From assembly GCA_964531645.1 (NCBI GenBank), contig CAZHEF010000012.1, forward strand, positions 1 to 60,455: a stretch of DNA of 60,455 bases. Reading direction: 5' to 3'. Shown in pieces: positions 35,838 to 43,808 of the stretch. Within the stretch, counting starts at the first letter, position 1, and every line of letters begins with the position of its first letter. The stretch is from JBBIMS01 sp964531645. Lineage in GTDB: Bacteria > Acidobacteriota > Aminicenantia > JBFLYD01 > JBBIMS01. The notes below the pieces were generated by a model. It searched no databases. It was given only the letters and a program-made list of their open reading frames with translations, and was not told where the DNA came from. Made by a program: the position numbers and the translations under genes.

Positions 35838-35857
35838 ATAAACCAAGATTTATATGA
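35834..35857. promoter_or_regulatory. Palindromic operator of the suf operon
   Basis: A perfect inverted repeat with 9-bp arms TCATATAAA (35834-35842) and TTTATATGA (35849-35857) and a 6-bp spacer. It covers the -10 box and the ArsR-SufC start codon. Size and symmetry suit an ArsR-family dimer, and the encoded ArsR domain is the obvious candidate to bind it. Confidence 0.65.
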
Positions 35858-35882
35858 TAGCATTTAAATTTTACTTTGTCAA
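35854..35882 (-). promoter_or_regulatory. Promoter of the suf operon
   Basis: Minus strand: perfect TTGACA (35882-35877), 17 nt, TATCAT (35859-35854). The start near 35847 is about 10 nt before the ATG. The -10 is inside the palindrome. Confidence 0.7.
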
Positions 35883-35896
35883 ATTTTTAGAGATTC

Positions 35897-35905
35897 TGTT
35901 ATAAT
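35897..35905 (+). promoter_or_regulatory. Extended -10 promoter of the gene at 35912
   Basis: TG-T-TATAAT (35897-35905), a consensus extended -10. The next 6 nt lead straight to the ATG at 35912, so a leaderless transcript is expected. Its -35 position coincides with the reverse of the suf -35. Confidence 0.55.
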
Positions 35906-35911
35906 TTACCT

Positions 35912-36214
35912 ATGAAAGAGATTAGAAATGGGATCGCTGTGATAGTTTACCTTCAGAATCCCAGGGAAAAGTTCTGGGGGACTCTGATTTCCCTTGACGA
36001 GAGAGGAGCTATGATAAGAGGTGGAAATCTTGAGTCAATTCAATTATTTCTTGAGAATCCTCAAAAACAGACTTCTTCTCTTTTCTCGACAGTATTCTTT
36101 CCCTCTCACAGGATCGAAAAGATCCTTCTTGACGAAGGCTCGGAGGAAACATTGTCCATAAAAGATATGCTTGTAGAGAAACTAAAAAAGCATTTGGAAG
36201 AAATCCTTCAGTAG
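35912..36214 (+). CDS. Small conserved protein with 'REKFWGTL' motif
   Basis: A 100-residue cytoplasmic protein: beta-rich first half ('IAVIVYLQNPREKFWGTLISLDERGAMIRG') spread over residues 8-37, then 'TVFFPSHRIEKILLDE'. From memory, similar proteins occur widely in Acidobacteriota, where they are uncharacterised; this could not be checked here. The first half reads like a small barrel (Sm- or PilZ-like), which would suit RNA or nucleotide binding, but that is a guess. It is divergent from the suf operon, sharing its 70-bp control region, and is probably leaderless. Confidence 0.7.
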   Translation: MKEIRNGIAVIVYLQNPREKFWGTLISLDERGAMIRGGNLESIQLFLENPQKQTSSLFSTVFFPSHRIEKILLDEGSEETLSIKDMLVEKLKKHLEEILQ

Positions 36215-36252
36215 AAAGCAAGCTTTTAGCCCGCCATTATGAATTTTGCCTT

Positions 36253-36954
36253 TTAACTTTCAAGTTTATTTTTGATAAATGAGGGAGGATTATATCCGAT
36301 TAATGCAGTAAAAGAGGCTAAGAGAATTAAAAATCTTCCAGGCATCCCAACTGTCCCCCAGTAATCGAGAAGAACAACAATTGCAATTATAATAATAGAG
36401 ATTGATGTTGTTAAAGCTCTGAATCTTGCAACTTTTGCTTTCAGTCTAAAGGAGAGAATTCCTATCCCTATTGCAGAAAGAAATCCAGGGATGAACAATC
36501 CAACACCATTTACTATTTTTGCTATGTGGCTGTTTGGTGTCCATTCTGATTGCCAGTAGGAGATATGAGGTCCGCTCACTCCACCTGTGACATTCAAGTA
36601 CATCCAGACAATCCATATTAAAAGAAAAGCTGAGCCTCCAGCTATGGATTTTTTTGTATTTTCTGTCCAGAAATAAAGGAATAAGGGAATAATAAGCGGA
36701 GCCATTAGACCGCCAAAAGCATTATCTATAAAGAAAAATATTCTGTCCATTTCAGGATTGGAAAGATAGGCAAAAAGTGTTCTCAGGCCCACGAAGAAAT
36801 ATAGAAGACCAATACAAAGCCAGAAAAGAGAATATCCAAAAGTTACATATTCAGCTCCCTTTTTTTTTCTACTTAAAAGGAAAAATGAAGTGAGGAGAGA
36901 GACTACAAATACTCCGAATCCAATAATTGAATTTATAAGGAGCCCGCTTTGCAT
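36253..36954 (-). CDS. Polytopic membrane protein, unknown function
   Basis: A 233-residue protein with about seven transmembrane helices and short loops; no signature motif was recognised. It is rich in Trp and Phe at helix ends ('YFWTENTKK', 'YWQSEWTPNSH'). It follows the gene at 36966 by 11 nt and ends convergently with the gene at 35912. It may be the membrane component of a three-gene unit whose other two products look like roadblock/LC7-type regulators (inference). Confidence 0.7.
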   Translation of the reverse strand: MQSGLLINSIIGFGVFVVSLLTSFFLLSRKKKGAEYVTFGYSLFWLCIGLLYFFVGLRTLFAYLSNPEMDRIFFFIDNAFGGLMAPLIIPLFLYFWTENTKKSIAGGSAFLLIWIVWMYLNVTGGVSGPHISYWQSEWTPNSHIAKIVNGVGLFIPGFLSAIGIGILSFRLKAKVARFRALTTSISIIIIAIVVLLDYWGTVGMPGRFLILLASFTALIGYNPPSFIKNKLES

Positions 36955-36965
36955 ATTCCCTCCTT

Positions 36966-37598
36966 TTATCCGAAAAATTTTTCAGTGGCACTCTCGACGA
37001 AGGGCTTTACTATTACTGGATCTCCAAGTTTCAGGTCAAGCAAGTTTAGCGCCTGTTCGGAGATCAAAATCTTATCTCGAAGCTCTTTTCCTTTTTTAAG
37101 TTCAAATATCCATGATTTTCCAGAAAGATTTCCTATCTCCACTTTTTTCAAATGAATTTTGTAAAATTTTTCTATGTTTTTTATTGTATGCTCATCCATC
37201 TGTGCTTCATTGTGGGAGAGAGAAGCATTGGAATCGGCAAGCATTACTTTCACTCCGGGGGTCTCCTCAGCTTTCCATAAATTAGATAGTTTTAATTTAA
37301 TACTTTGGGCAACTGTAAAAACTGTTTTTGCTTTAATCTTAGGGTAGTAAATTATTATTTTTCTTCCGTGGAGAAATATTAAAAGGAGTTCCCCTGTTGG
37401 ATGGACAAGCTTTGCCTCATCAGAGTTAATATTTTCTCTCACAAGATTTTCAAAAAATGAATTTACAGGTTTTAGAAGAGATGTGATTTCAATGCCTTCA
37501 AAACCTCTCCTAAAGACTAAATTGTTGCCTCCATCAAAAACAGCTACACTGATCTCCCTCCCGATTTCCAGTAGGGGGAGTAAAATTCTTTCAATCAT
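36966..37598 (-). CDS. Unknown protein, possible roadblock/LC7-like N-terminal domain
   Basis: A 210-residue soluble protein. The first 100 residues alternate as helix-strand-strand ('ISVAVFDGGNNLVFRRGF' ... 'ELLLIFLHGRKIIIYYP'), which resembles the roadblock/LC7 fold used by MglB-type partners of MglA GTPases. The C-terminal 'LDLKLGDPVIVKPF' looks like a small beta-barrel. These are fold impressions only. It lies 2 nt after the gene at 37601, forming a minus-strand unit with the membrane protein at 36253. Confidence 0.6.
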   Translation of the reverse strand: MIERILLPLLEIGREISVAVFDGGNNLVFRRGFEGIEITSLLKPVNSFFENLVRENINSDEAKLVHPTGELLLIFLHGRKIIIYYPKIKAKTVFTVAQSIKLKLSNLWKAEETPGVKVMLADSNASLSHNEAQMDEHTIKNIEKFYKIHLKKVEIGNLSGKSWIFELKKGKELRDKILISEQALNLLDLKLGDPVIVKPFVESATEKFFG

Positions 37599-37600
37599 AG

Positions 37601-37900
37601 TTATTCCAGAATTCCTATCATTCTCTCCACATATTCAAAAGCATCTTCATCCTTGCAATGAGCAACAAAAAGTTTGTCCTTTATTAAGAATATACCGCAA
37701 TAATTATGCAATTTAATGAACATCTCGGAAAATTTGACTCCTAAAATTTCCTCCATGGAGTCAATAAGTAAAATAAAGATTCCTATTCTGTCCTTTAAAG
37801 AATGACCTCCTTTTACAAGTTCAGTATTTGTCGATATTAGTCTTCTATCCCTCCCAAAAATCTCGATACCGAGCAGAGAAGGCACACCCTTTTCTACCAT
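37601..37900 (-). CDS. Small unknown protein, possible roadblock/LC7-like
   Basis: About 99 residues from the ATG at 37900, which has AGGA upstream; the open frame extends 27 codons further but gives an implausible Cys/Ile-rich start. 'GIEIFGRDRRLISTNTELVKGG' and 'FSEMFIKLHNYCGIFLIKDKLFVAHC' give the helix-strand pattern of small roadblock-type domains. First gene of a three-gene minus-strand unit. With two MglA-like GTPases in the same window it is a candidate GTPase partner (inference). Confidence 0.6.
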   Translation of the reverse strand: MVEKGVPSLLGIEIFGRDRRLISTNTELVKGGHSLKDRIGIFILLIDSMEEILGVKFSEMFIKLHNYCGIFLIKDKLFVAHCKDEDAFEYVERMIGILE

Positions 37901-38464
37901 TTTTTTCCTTGCGGTTATGATAATACAACAAAAAAAAACCGATTTCAACAAAATTTTATGAGTCAAGGACATTTGCAACATAACTCATTCTCAGTCAAAT
38001 ACCGACTCCCGATCCCTGATCTCTTGTGGACACTCCTTGTGTTGTAAATATAGATTATTTCGTAAGCTTCATTCCAGATACACCCCCACTGCACCTTTTC
38101 TATGTTTCTCAATTTATCAGTTTGAACTCAAAAATTTCTAACATTAAAATACTTTCTTTATCATTATTATTCCTTATCTTTTCTTCAAGCTCCATACTTT
38201 TTGTATATTGAGAAGTTGATTAAAGAGTTCATGCGGGTAAGGATTTCGAGAGTTTCAACACATCAAAAGAAAATTATGGTGTTTCGAGACTTCCTTATTT
38301 TTTATGAAGGTTGGTAGGTGCAAAAATTGGGAAACAGCCAAAAATGAGATAGAGAGGTCTTCGACATTTTATCAACCGACCAATACATTAGCGATCTCTA
38401 AATTTAATAAAGAAAAGACCTAAATATGTTTTGTTTCAGCATTGAATTTGCTATCTTTAATGAA
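37901..38464. other. Gene-poor stretch
   Basis: About 560 bp with no supportable gene. Short open frames exist on the plus strand (38026-38211, and about 40 codons from 38299) but lack ribosome sites, promoters and family features. 'TTCGAGA' (38248) and 'TTTCGAGA' (38283) recur within 40 bp. The stretch may contain eroded coding sequence. Confidence 0.4.
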
Positions 38465-38888
38465 TTAAATGCCGAACTTCTCTTGGAGTAAATTCAGGGC
38501 GCTGAAAGATGTGTTTGCCATATCCACAACGATAGACTCAGACTCTTCATAGTTAAAACCGTCAATAGGACGACTCAGAAATAGAAACAAAGGTCTTCCA
38601 TCAAAACCAAGAGAGAAGTGCCCTCTTCCAGAGCTAAAATTGTTCCATATTAGAAGTTGTCTATAAAAGGCTTCTAAATTTCTCTTGGGTGGGGGAACCA
38701 ACGCTACGCTTATGAATGCATGAACTTCTTCATCATCTAAAAAAAACGCCCACCTCGATCCTTAGACTCTGATAGTTCAACACACCAGAATTCAGGTGCT
38801 TTTGAGGGTCTAACACTATAAGCTCTGCTTTAATGTCTATACGATACATATATCTATTTAAAACTCTAATACTTTCTTCTAAATTCAT
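38465..38888 (-). pseudogene. YbjN/T3SS-chaperone-like protein gene interrupted at an A8/T8 tract
   Basis: Translation from the ATG at 38888, which has a strong AGGAGG site, gives about 49 residues and then hits TGA right after a run of eight T in the coding strand (38746-38739). Removing one T joins it perfectly to the downstream frame ('FFLDDEEVHAFISVALVPPP...') that runs to 38465, giving a protein of about 140 residues. The joined protein ('HFSLGFDGRPLFLFLSRPI') has the alternating pattern of the YbjN/CesT-chaperone fold. It may be a pseudogene, a sequencing error or a site of transcriptional slippage. It has its own promoter. Confidence 0.6.
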
Positions 38889-39063
38889 TCTTTCCTCCTG
38901 TCATTTTTCAATTTTGAATATGCCAATAATTTGATTCTATCCATAATACTGTCCTACTGCGTCTATGTAATTGCTAATAAAGTCTAATATAGAATTGAGT
39001 TTTTAAGCAATTGAATCTGAAAATGTTACTTTTTGTTCTTTTTTTAACTTTAAAACTTTAAAT

Positions 39064-39092
39064 ATTGTATACACAATTCTCCTTAATGTCAA
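39064..39092 (-). promoter_or_regulatory. Promoter of the frameshifted YbjN-like gene
   Basis: Minus strand: perfect TTGACA (39092-39087), 17 nt, TACAAT (39069-39064), just after the AmrS stop. The leader to the ATG at 38888 would be about 170 nt. Confidence 0.45.
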
Positions 39093-39104
39093 GCTCACTA
39101 AGAC

Positions 39105-40124
39105 CTATATACCAAAACCATCAATTTTTTCTCCACAGAAGGAGCAAAGTCCATCTTTTACTTTATAAGTTGAAATATTAAACCCATATCTTTCGATAAT
39201 AATTTTATGACACTTTGGACAGTATGTGTGTTCTCCTTCGTCTCCAGGAACATTTCCGGTGTACACATATTTTAATCCTGTATTTAGCCCTATTTCTCGA
39301 GCGACCCTAAGGGAAGAGTTTGGTGTTGGAGGGATATTTTCTATTTTGTAATGAGGATAGAATCTACTTATATGCCATGGGGTCTCAGGACCCAAATCCT
39401 TCAGTATAAAATTTGCAATATCAGAAAGTTCTTCTTTTGAATCATTCAGTCGCTGAATGAGAAGGGTTGTTACCTCAACCCATATTCCGAGCTTTTTCAT
39501 CAATTTTAACGAATCGAGAACACCTTCAAATCTTGCACCAGCTATTTTGTGATAAAAGCCTTTCCTGAAGGATTTTAAATCAACATTAGCAGCATGAAGA
39601 TATGGAGAAATTTCTCGAAGAGCTATCTCAGACATATATCCATTTGTTACGAAAACATTGTAAATTCCATCCTCCACAGCAAGTTTTGAGATGTCATATG
39701 CCCATTCGTAAAAAATGGTTGGTTCTGTGTAAGTGTAAGATATACTTTTGCATTTCTTTTCTTTTGTTAACCTGACAATCTCTTCAGGAAAGAAGTAGTC
39801 CTCTCTTTTATCTATTCTGTCATTTTTAAATCTGCTCTGGGAAATTTCCCAGTTCTGACAGTTTAAACAGCGAAAGTTACAACCAACAGTAGCAAGGGAA
39901 AAAGTTCTTGTGCCAGGAAGAAAATGGAACAAAGGTTTTTTCTCCATCGGGTCTACATTGAGAGCTATTGGTTTTCCCCATACAAGAGTGTAAAGGGTTG
40001 CGTTTTTGTTTATTCTAACCCCACAAACACCAAGCTTATCAGGATAAATTACGCACCTGTGCCTGCAAAGCTCACAACGCACTTTTCCATTATCCATTTT
40101 TTCCCAGAACATTGCTTCTTTCAT
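39105..40124 (-). CDS. amrS: AmmeMemoRadiSam system radical SAM enzyme
   Basis: A 339-residue radical SAM protein of the AmrS family, which in other genomes occurs with AMMECR1 (AmrA) and Memo (AmrB) proteins; the reaction is unknown. The cluster motif 'CNFRCLNC' (C-x3-C-x2-C) lies near residue 83. The N-terminal 'CELCRHRC' and C-terminal 'CPKCHK...CSFCGE' zinc-ribbon cysteines are both characteristic. AmrA and AmrB are not in the window; instead a B3/B4-domain protein precedes it with a 4-nt overlap. Last gene of a seven-gene run beginning at glgA. Confidence 0.93.
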   Translation of the reverse strand: MKEAMFWEKMDNGKVRCELCRHRCVIYPDKLGVCGVRINKNATLYTLVWGKPIALNVDPMEKKPLFHFLPGTRTFSLATVGCNFRCLNCQNWEISQSRFKNDRIDKREDYFFPEEIVRLTKEKKCKSISYTYTEPTIFYEWAYDISKLAVEDGIYNVFVTNGYMSEIALREISPYLHAANVDLKSFRKGFYHKIAGARFEGVLDSLKLMKKLGIWVEVTTLLIQRLNDSKEELSDIANFILKDLGPETPWHISRFYPHYKIENIPPTPNSSLRVAREIGLNTGLKYVYTGNVPGDEGEHTYCPKCHKIIIERYGFNISTYKVKDGLCSFCGEKIDGFGI

Positions 40125-40780
40125 TCAATCACTCCCGATATTACTGTTCGAGACTCTGGATGGAATTTTGAGATCATTGCTTCCGTAAAATTGAGAATTG
40201 TGTGAATTGATTCAGGAGATTCTTCACTTCTTGCAAAAATCAGTGTAAGAGAACTTTTTGTTTCCCGGCTTACTGAAGCTCTTTTAGAATCTGATGAGGG
40301 ATTTCCGAAGGGGCCAAGCTGGTCACAGACTACAATTTTTCCTTCCAGTTTTATTCTACCTTTACCAATTGTTTCGTAAACATCTCCCTTTTTTCCTATC
40401 CTTACTTCAATATGATCATTTGTTTTTTCAAAATCGTAAAGACCATAGGGTAGAAGAAAGTTCAGGGAGCAGAAGTTAATTGTGTCAACAAGGGAATTTA
40501 TGAATGGAAATTCATTCCTTAAAGCTCTTCTAAATAGTGCTTCGGAGGATGGTCTGTCTTTTGTGGGATCAATTCCAATTTTCTTGTAAAGAACCCTTGC
40601 TCCCTCAAGACCTCTTACTGATGAGGGAGGAGAGAGGCTATATCGACTTTTCATTTCTTCACACAGCTTTTCAATCATGAGTTTAAGTTCAGAAGATGTT
40701 TCGGAGACTTTTAAATTTTCAGTCAATAAGAATCCAATTTTTAAGATTCCTGATAGTTCCTTTCCAATCTGAATTCTCAC
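40121..40780 (-). CDS. B3/B4 tRNA-binding-domain protein
   Basis: A 219-residue stand-alone protein of the B3/4 domain family, related to the domain of phenylalanyl-tRNA synthetase beta that checks mischarged tRNA. 'PSSVRGLEGARVLYKKIGIDPTKDRPS' at residues about 53-80 and 'NSLVDTINFCSLNFLLPYGLYD' at residues about 95-117 are family signatures. Free-standing members may edit misacylated tRNA, but most are uncharacterised. The start is GTG. It overlaps both neighbours by 4 nt. Confidence 0.85.
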   Translation of the reverse strand: MRIQIGKELSGILKIGFLLTENLKVSETSSELKLMIEKLCEEMKSRYSLSPPSSVRGLEGARVLYKKIGIDPTKDRPSSEALFRRALRNEFPFINSLVDTINFCSLNFLLPYGLYDFEKTNDHIEVRIGKKGDVYETIGKGRIKLEGKIVVCDQLGPFGNPSSDSKRASVSRETKSSLTLIFARSEESPESIHTILNFTEAMISKFHPESRTVISGVIE

Positions 40781-42732
40781 TTTTTCTCCTTAAATTTCTT
40801 CAGTGCATTCTCGATTTTTATTATATCATCTTTTCTTAGTTTCTTTTCTCCATAACGCACTTTATAGTATAGAGCTGTTATAAAATAGAAATCTTCAATT
40901 TCAAGTAAGCTTTTTTTAATTCTCTCAATAAACTCAAAGGGGGTTTCATGCTCGTAAATAGAAAAACCCTTTGATTTTGCAATTTTTAGAAATCTGTTAT
41001 AGAACCTTACTGGTGAAATCCTTTTTGGGTAATAATCCCTTTCTTCCTCTTCTTCTACTTTCTTCCCTTTCTTTTTTCTCAAAAGGATAAATAGGGAGGG
41101 AAGAAGGAGAAGGAAGAAAAGTCCTATAAAATATTTTAATTTTTCGACCTTTGATATAAATTTCTTTAAAGTCTCATATAATCCAAAATAAATTGTTATC
41201 TGTCTTTGAGGGGTATAGGTGACAAAGTTTCTGTCCCACCAGAATTGCATAGCATCCCAGGTATCCCTCAAAGCTATTAAAAAGTTTCTTTTATAACTTG
41301 TAGAAATGGATGGAGTTGGGTCAAAGGCAACCCAACCCTTTCCATCTATATAAACTTCAACCCATGAATGGGCATCCTTTTCCCTCACAACATAATAGCC
41401 ACCGGTTGGATTAAAATCACCCCTTTTGAATCCATTCACAACTCTCGCAGGAATTCCGAGATGTCTGAGCACAACTGCCATTGCAGAAGAGAAATATTCG
41501 CAATGCCCTTCTCTTTTCTTAAAAAGGAAATCTTCTATTGGATTTATTGAATAGGTAAGATTTAATGAATATTTGAACTCTTTTTTGAACCAATCCTCTA
41601 TTTTCTTTGAAATTACCTCATAGTCTTTTAGAGCTCCTGCTAATTCTTTTGCAAGATTAAATATTTTCTGATTGAATTCAGGGAGTTGAAGGTAAGGTTT
41701 TATATCAAGCTCAACGAAAGGTATAATTTTTTGGGGATTATCTCGGAATTCAACACTGTAGGTCCTTTTTGTAAATGAACCATAAGGAGAAGAGATTGTT
41801 CCATTGGCATCTTCCTTAACAATTCTGAGCCCTCTCACCCACTCAAGGTTATAAGGAAGAAATATGACATCTGTTCCAAGTGGCTCAAGACTTATTAGAG
41901 CAATTGTCTTCTTCTCTCTGTATTTCTTTTTTATCTCTGTTCCTTTGGAAACCATAATTGTGGATGACCATCCCTTCCCATCAAAAAGATTATAACCTTT
42001 CCCTCTCCAGAGATGGTCTGATGATATTTCATTGGAACCGACCGTCTGAATTCTCATTACCACCCGATTATTTTCTATAATTGTTCCAATATCGCCAAGA
42101 TTTACATTTTCAGTGAAACCTGAGACAAGGGGAGGATTTGAACCTATAAGTGTTCCAAAGCCCATCCCAAGTCTTGGAACTACAAAGAAGATAGCAGGAG
42201 AGGCAAAGAAGATTGTTAGCGTTGAAATAAAGGATATTCTTAAAAGCGATGAGAAAACTTTTTTCTTAATTCTGAAATTTCCTTTGTAAAGACTGATTAA
42301 AGTGAGAGAAAAAACGGATAAAAGAGTGAAAAAGAAAAAAAGAATTATGAATATGAAATTGGGACTTACAGAACCTGAAGAGGCCATTGTAAGCAGGGAA
42401 AAGAGAAGTATTAAAAGGTAGTCGTTTTCCCGTTTCAATGTTAAGAGCCTGTGAAAGGTCAGGAGAAGGAGGAGATGGTTTCCAGAATAGAGAAGATGTC
42501 TGCTTATTACTGAGATGTCTATAAGGAAAAATATAGTAAAAAAGATTGAGAGAACAATAGAAACAATGTGTCTGATTCTCTTTTCATTAATAAACATCCA
42601 TATTCCATAGAGAATAAGGAGGGAGAAAATGAAAGAAAGAACAGGGGAATGTTCAGCTAAGAAAGTGTATGAAAATGTTGAAATTAAAACTATAGAAATA
42701 AACACATACTTAATCAGTTTTACTATCCTCAT
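40777..42732 (-). CDS. TgpA-like membrane transglutaminase (DUF3488/DUF4129)
   Basis: A 651-residue inner-membrane protein: about six N-terminal helices (DUF3488, residues 1-190), a periplasmic transglutaminase-like domain and a further helix (about 545-565), then a cytoplasmic DUF4129-like tail. The Cys-His-Asp triad is intact: 'GHCEYFSSAMAVVLRHLGIP', 'DAHSWVEVYI' and 'WVAFDPTP'. Such proteins are usually next to a DUF58 protein and a MoxR ATPase. The DUF58 partner is present, but no MoxR gene is in the window. Its periplasmic substrates are unknown. Confidence 0.92.
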   Translation of the reverse strand: MRIVKLIKYVFISIVLISTFSYTFLAEHSPVLSFIFSLLILYGIWMFINEKRIRHIVSIVLSIFFTIFFLIDISVISRHLLYSGNHLLLLLTFHRLLTLKRENDYLLILLFSLLTMASSGSVSPNFIFIILFFFFTLLSVFSLTLISLYKGNFRIKKKVFSSLLRISFISTLTIFFASPAIFFVVPRLGMGFGTLIGSNPPLVSGFTENVNLGDIGTIIENNRVVMRIQTVGSNEISSDHLWRGKGYNLFDGKGWSSTIMVSKGTEIKKKYREKKTIALISLEPLGTDVIFLPYNLEWVRGLRIVKEDANGTISSPYGSFTKRTYSVEFRDNPQKIIPFVELDIKPYLQLPEFNQKIFNLAKELAGALKDYEVISKKIEDWFKKEFKYSLNLTYSINPIEDFLFKKREGHCEYFSSAMAVVLRHLGIPARVVNGFKRGDFNPTGGYYVVREKDAHSWVEVYIDGKGWVAFDPTPSISTSYKRNFLIALRDTWDAMQFWWDRNFVTYTPQRQITIYFGLYETLKKFISKVEKLKYFIGLFFLLLLPSLFILLRKKKGKKVEEEEERDYYPKRISPVRFYNRFLKIAKSKGFSIYEHETPFEFIERIKKSLLEIEDFYFITALYYKVRYGEKKLRKDDIIKIENALKKFKEKK

Positions 42733-43805
42733 GTTTTTTTGGGGATTATTTCATAGTATCTTGAAAGATTCTTTCTTATGGGTGAATCCTTTTCCACAGA
42801 GAAAAGAATGGGTATAGAATTGTCGATGGAGATTTTCTTTGAAAACTCCTCGAGCATTGGGATTGAAGTCTTTCCGTATATTTTTAAGAGAGAAAGGACT
42901 TTGAGGTTATCCCAGAAATGCGATTCTGAGATGTCAAATTCGCTTTCATATTCCAGAGTAGTTATTTTGTAAGGAATTTTCGAATTGTAAAAGTAATATG
43001 CCAGTGAGGCACAAAGACTTATATTTTCTTCAAACTGATTCTCGCCTTGAAAACCAGAAAATTCGGAAAGATATGGATCCACAATGAGAGTTATAAAGGA
43101 TTTTTTTGGCTGAGCCAGTTCTTTTATTATTATTTTTCCCTTTTTAGCAGTTAGTTTCCAGTGAATATATCTTTTGTCATCTCCATCCCTCCAATCCCTC
43201 AGACCAAAGAAATCCTCTTCGTATCCCCTTGACTTTGAAGGAATATCCCCGAGAGAATAAAGCTCATCGGGAAGATAGGGAAAGAGCTCAATTATCTTGG
43301 GATAAACAATTATCTCTTCGTTCATTTCAATGAATCTCTTTCTTTCGAATAAACTGAAGGGGAATGTTGACGAAATATAATATCCAGTTATTCTCCACAG
43401 ACCTCTCCTCGGGAAATGCTTACTTGCGAGCAACTCTTCCTTGTCCCTACTACCGATGTAAAGAAGGAATTCATTACTTTCTTCCAAGCCCTGAACTTTA
43501 AGATTTATTTTTATTGAAAATGATGGGAAGACTCTTTTTTTGTTATATATTTTAATTCTGAAATAAGCTGTTTTTTGAGCGAAAATATACTGGGGAAGTT
43601 TCCATTTAAACTTTAATCTGTGGAGATTCTGGGTTGAGAAAATTCCTGATATGATTAGAAATACCATCATTGTTGAAAAGATAAAATAAAGGATGTTGTT
43701 CCCTGAGTTTAGAGCAGAGAGTCCTAATCCAATACTTACTATAATAAAAATATAGCCCGTTTTTTCAATTTTAAAAAAGAAATGTCCCGTTTTTTTGAGT
43801 GGCAC
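42729..43805 (-). CDS. DUF58 domain protein
   Basis: A 358-residue protein with two N-terminal helices and a soluble domain containing 'RGYEEDFFGLRDWRDGDDKRYIHWKLTAKKGKIIIKE' type DUF58 core, at residues about 190-225, with a von-Willebrand-like segment 'FITLIVDPYLSEF' after it. It normally works with a MoxR ATPase and a transglutaminase. The start is GTG, 3 nt after the trxB stop; the stop overlaps the transglutaminase start. Confidence 0.9.
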   Translation of the reverse strand: MPLKKTGHFFFKIEKTGYIFIIVSIGLGLSALNSGNNILYFIFSTMMVFLIISGIFSTQNLHRLKFKWKLPQYIFAQKTAYFRIKIYNKKRVFPSFSIKINLKVQGLEESNEFLLYIGSRDKEELLASKHFPRRGLWRITGYYISSTFPFSLFERKRFIEMNEEIIVYPKIIELFPYLPDELYSLGDIPSKSRGYEEDFFGLRDWRDGDDKRYIHWKLTAKKGKIIIKELAQPKKSFITLIVDPYLSEFSGFQGENQFEENISLCASLAYYFYNSKIPYKITTLEYESEFDISESHFWDNLKVLSLLKIYGKTSIPMLEEFSKKISIDNSIPILFSVEKDSPIRKNLSRYYEIIPKKT

Positions 43806-43808
43806 AAA

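Noticed and set aside
38026..38211. 61-codon open frame on the plus strand
   Set aside because: No ribosome site, promoter or recognisable composition; in a gap with no conservation clue.
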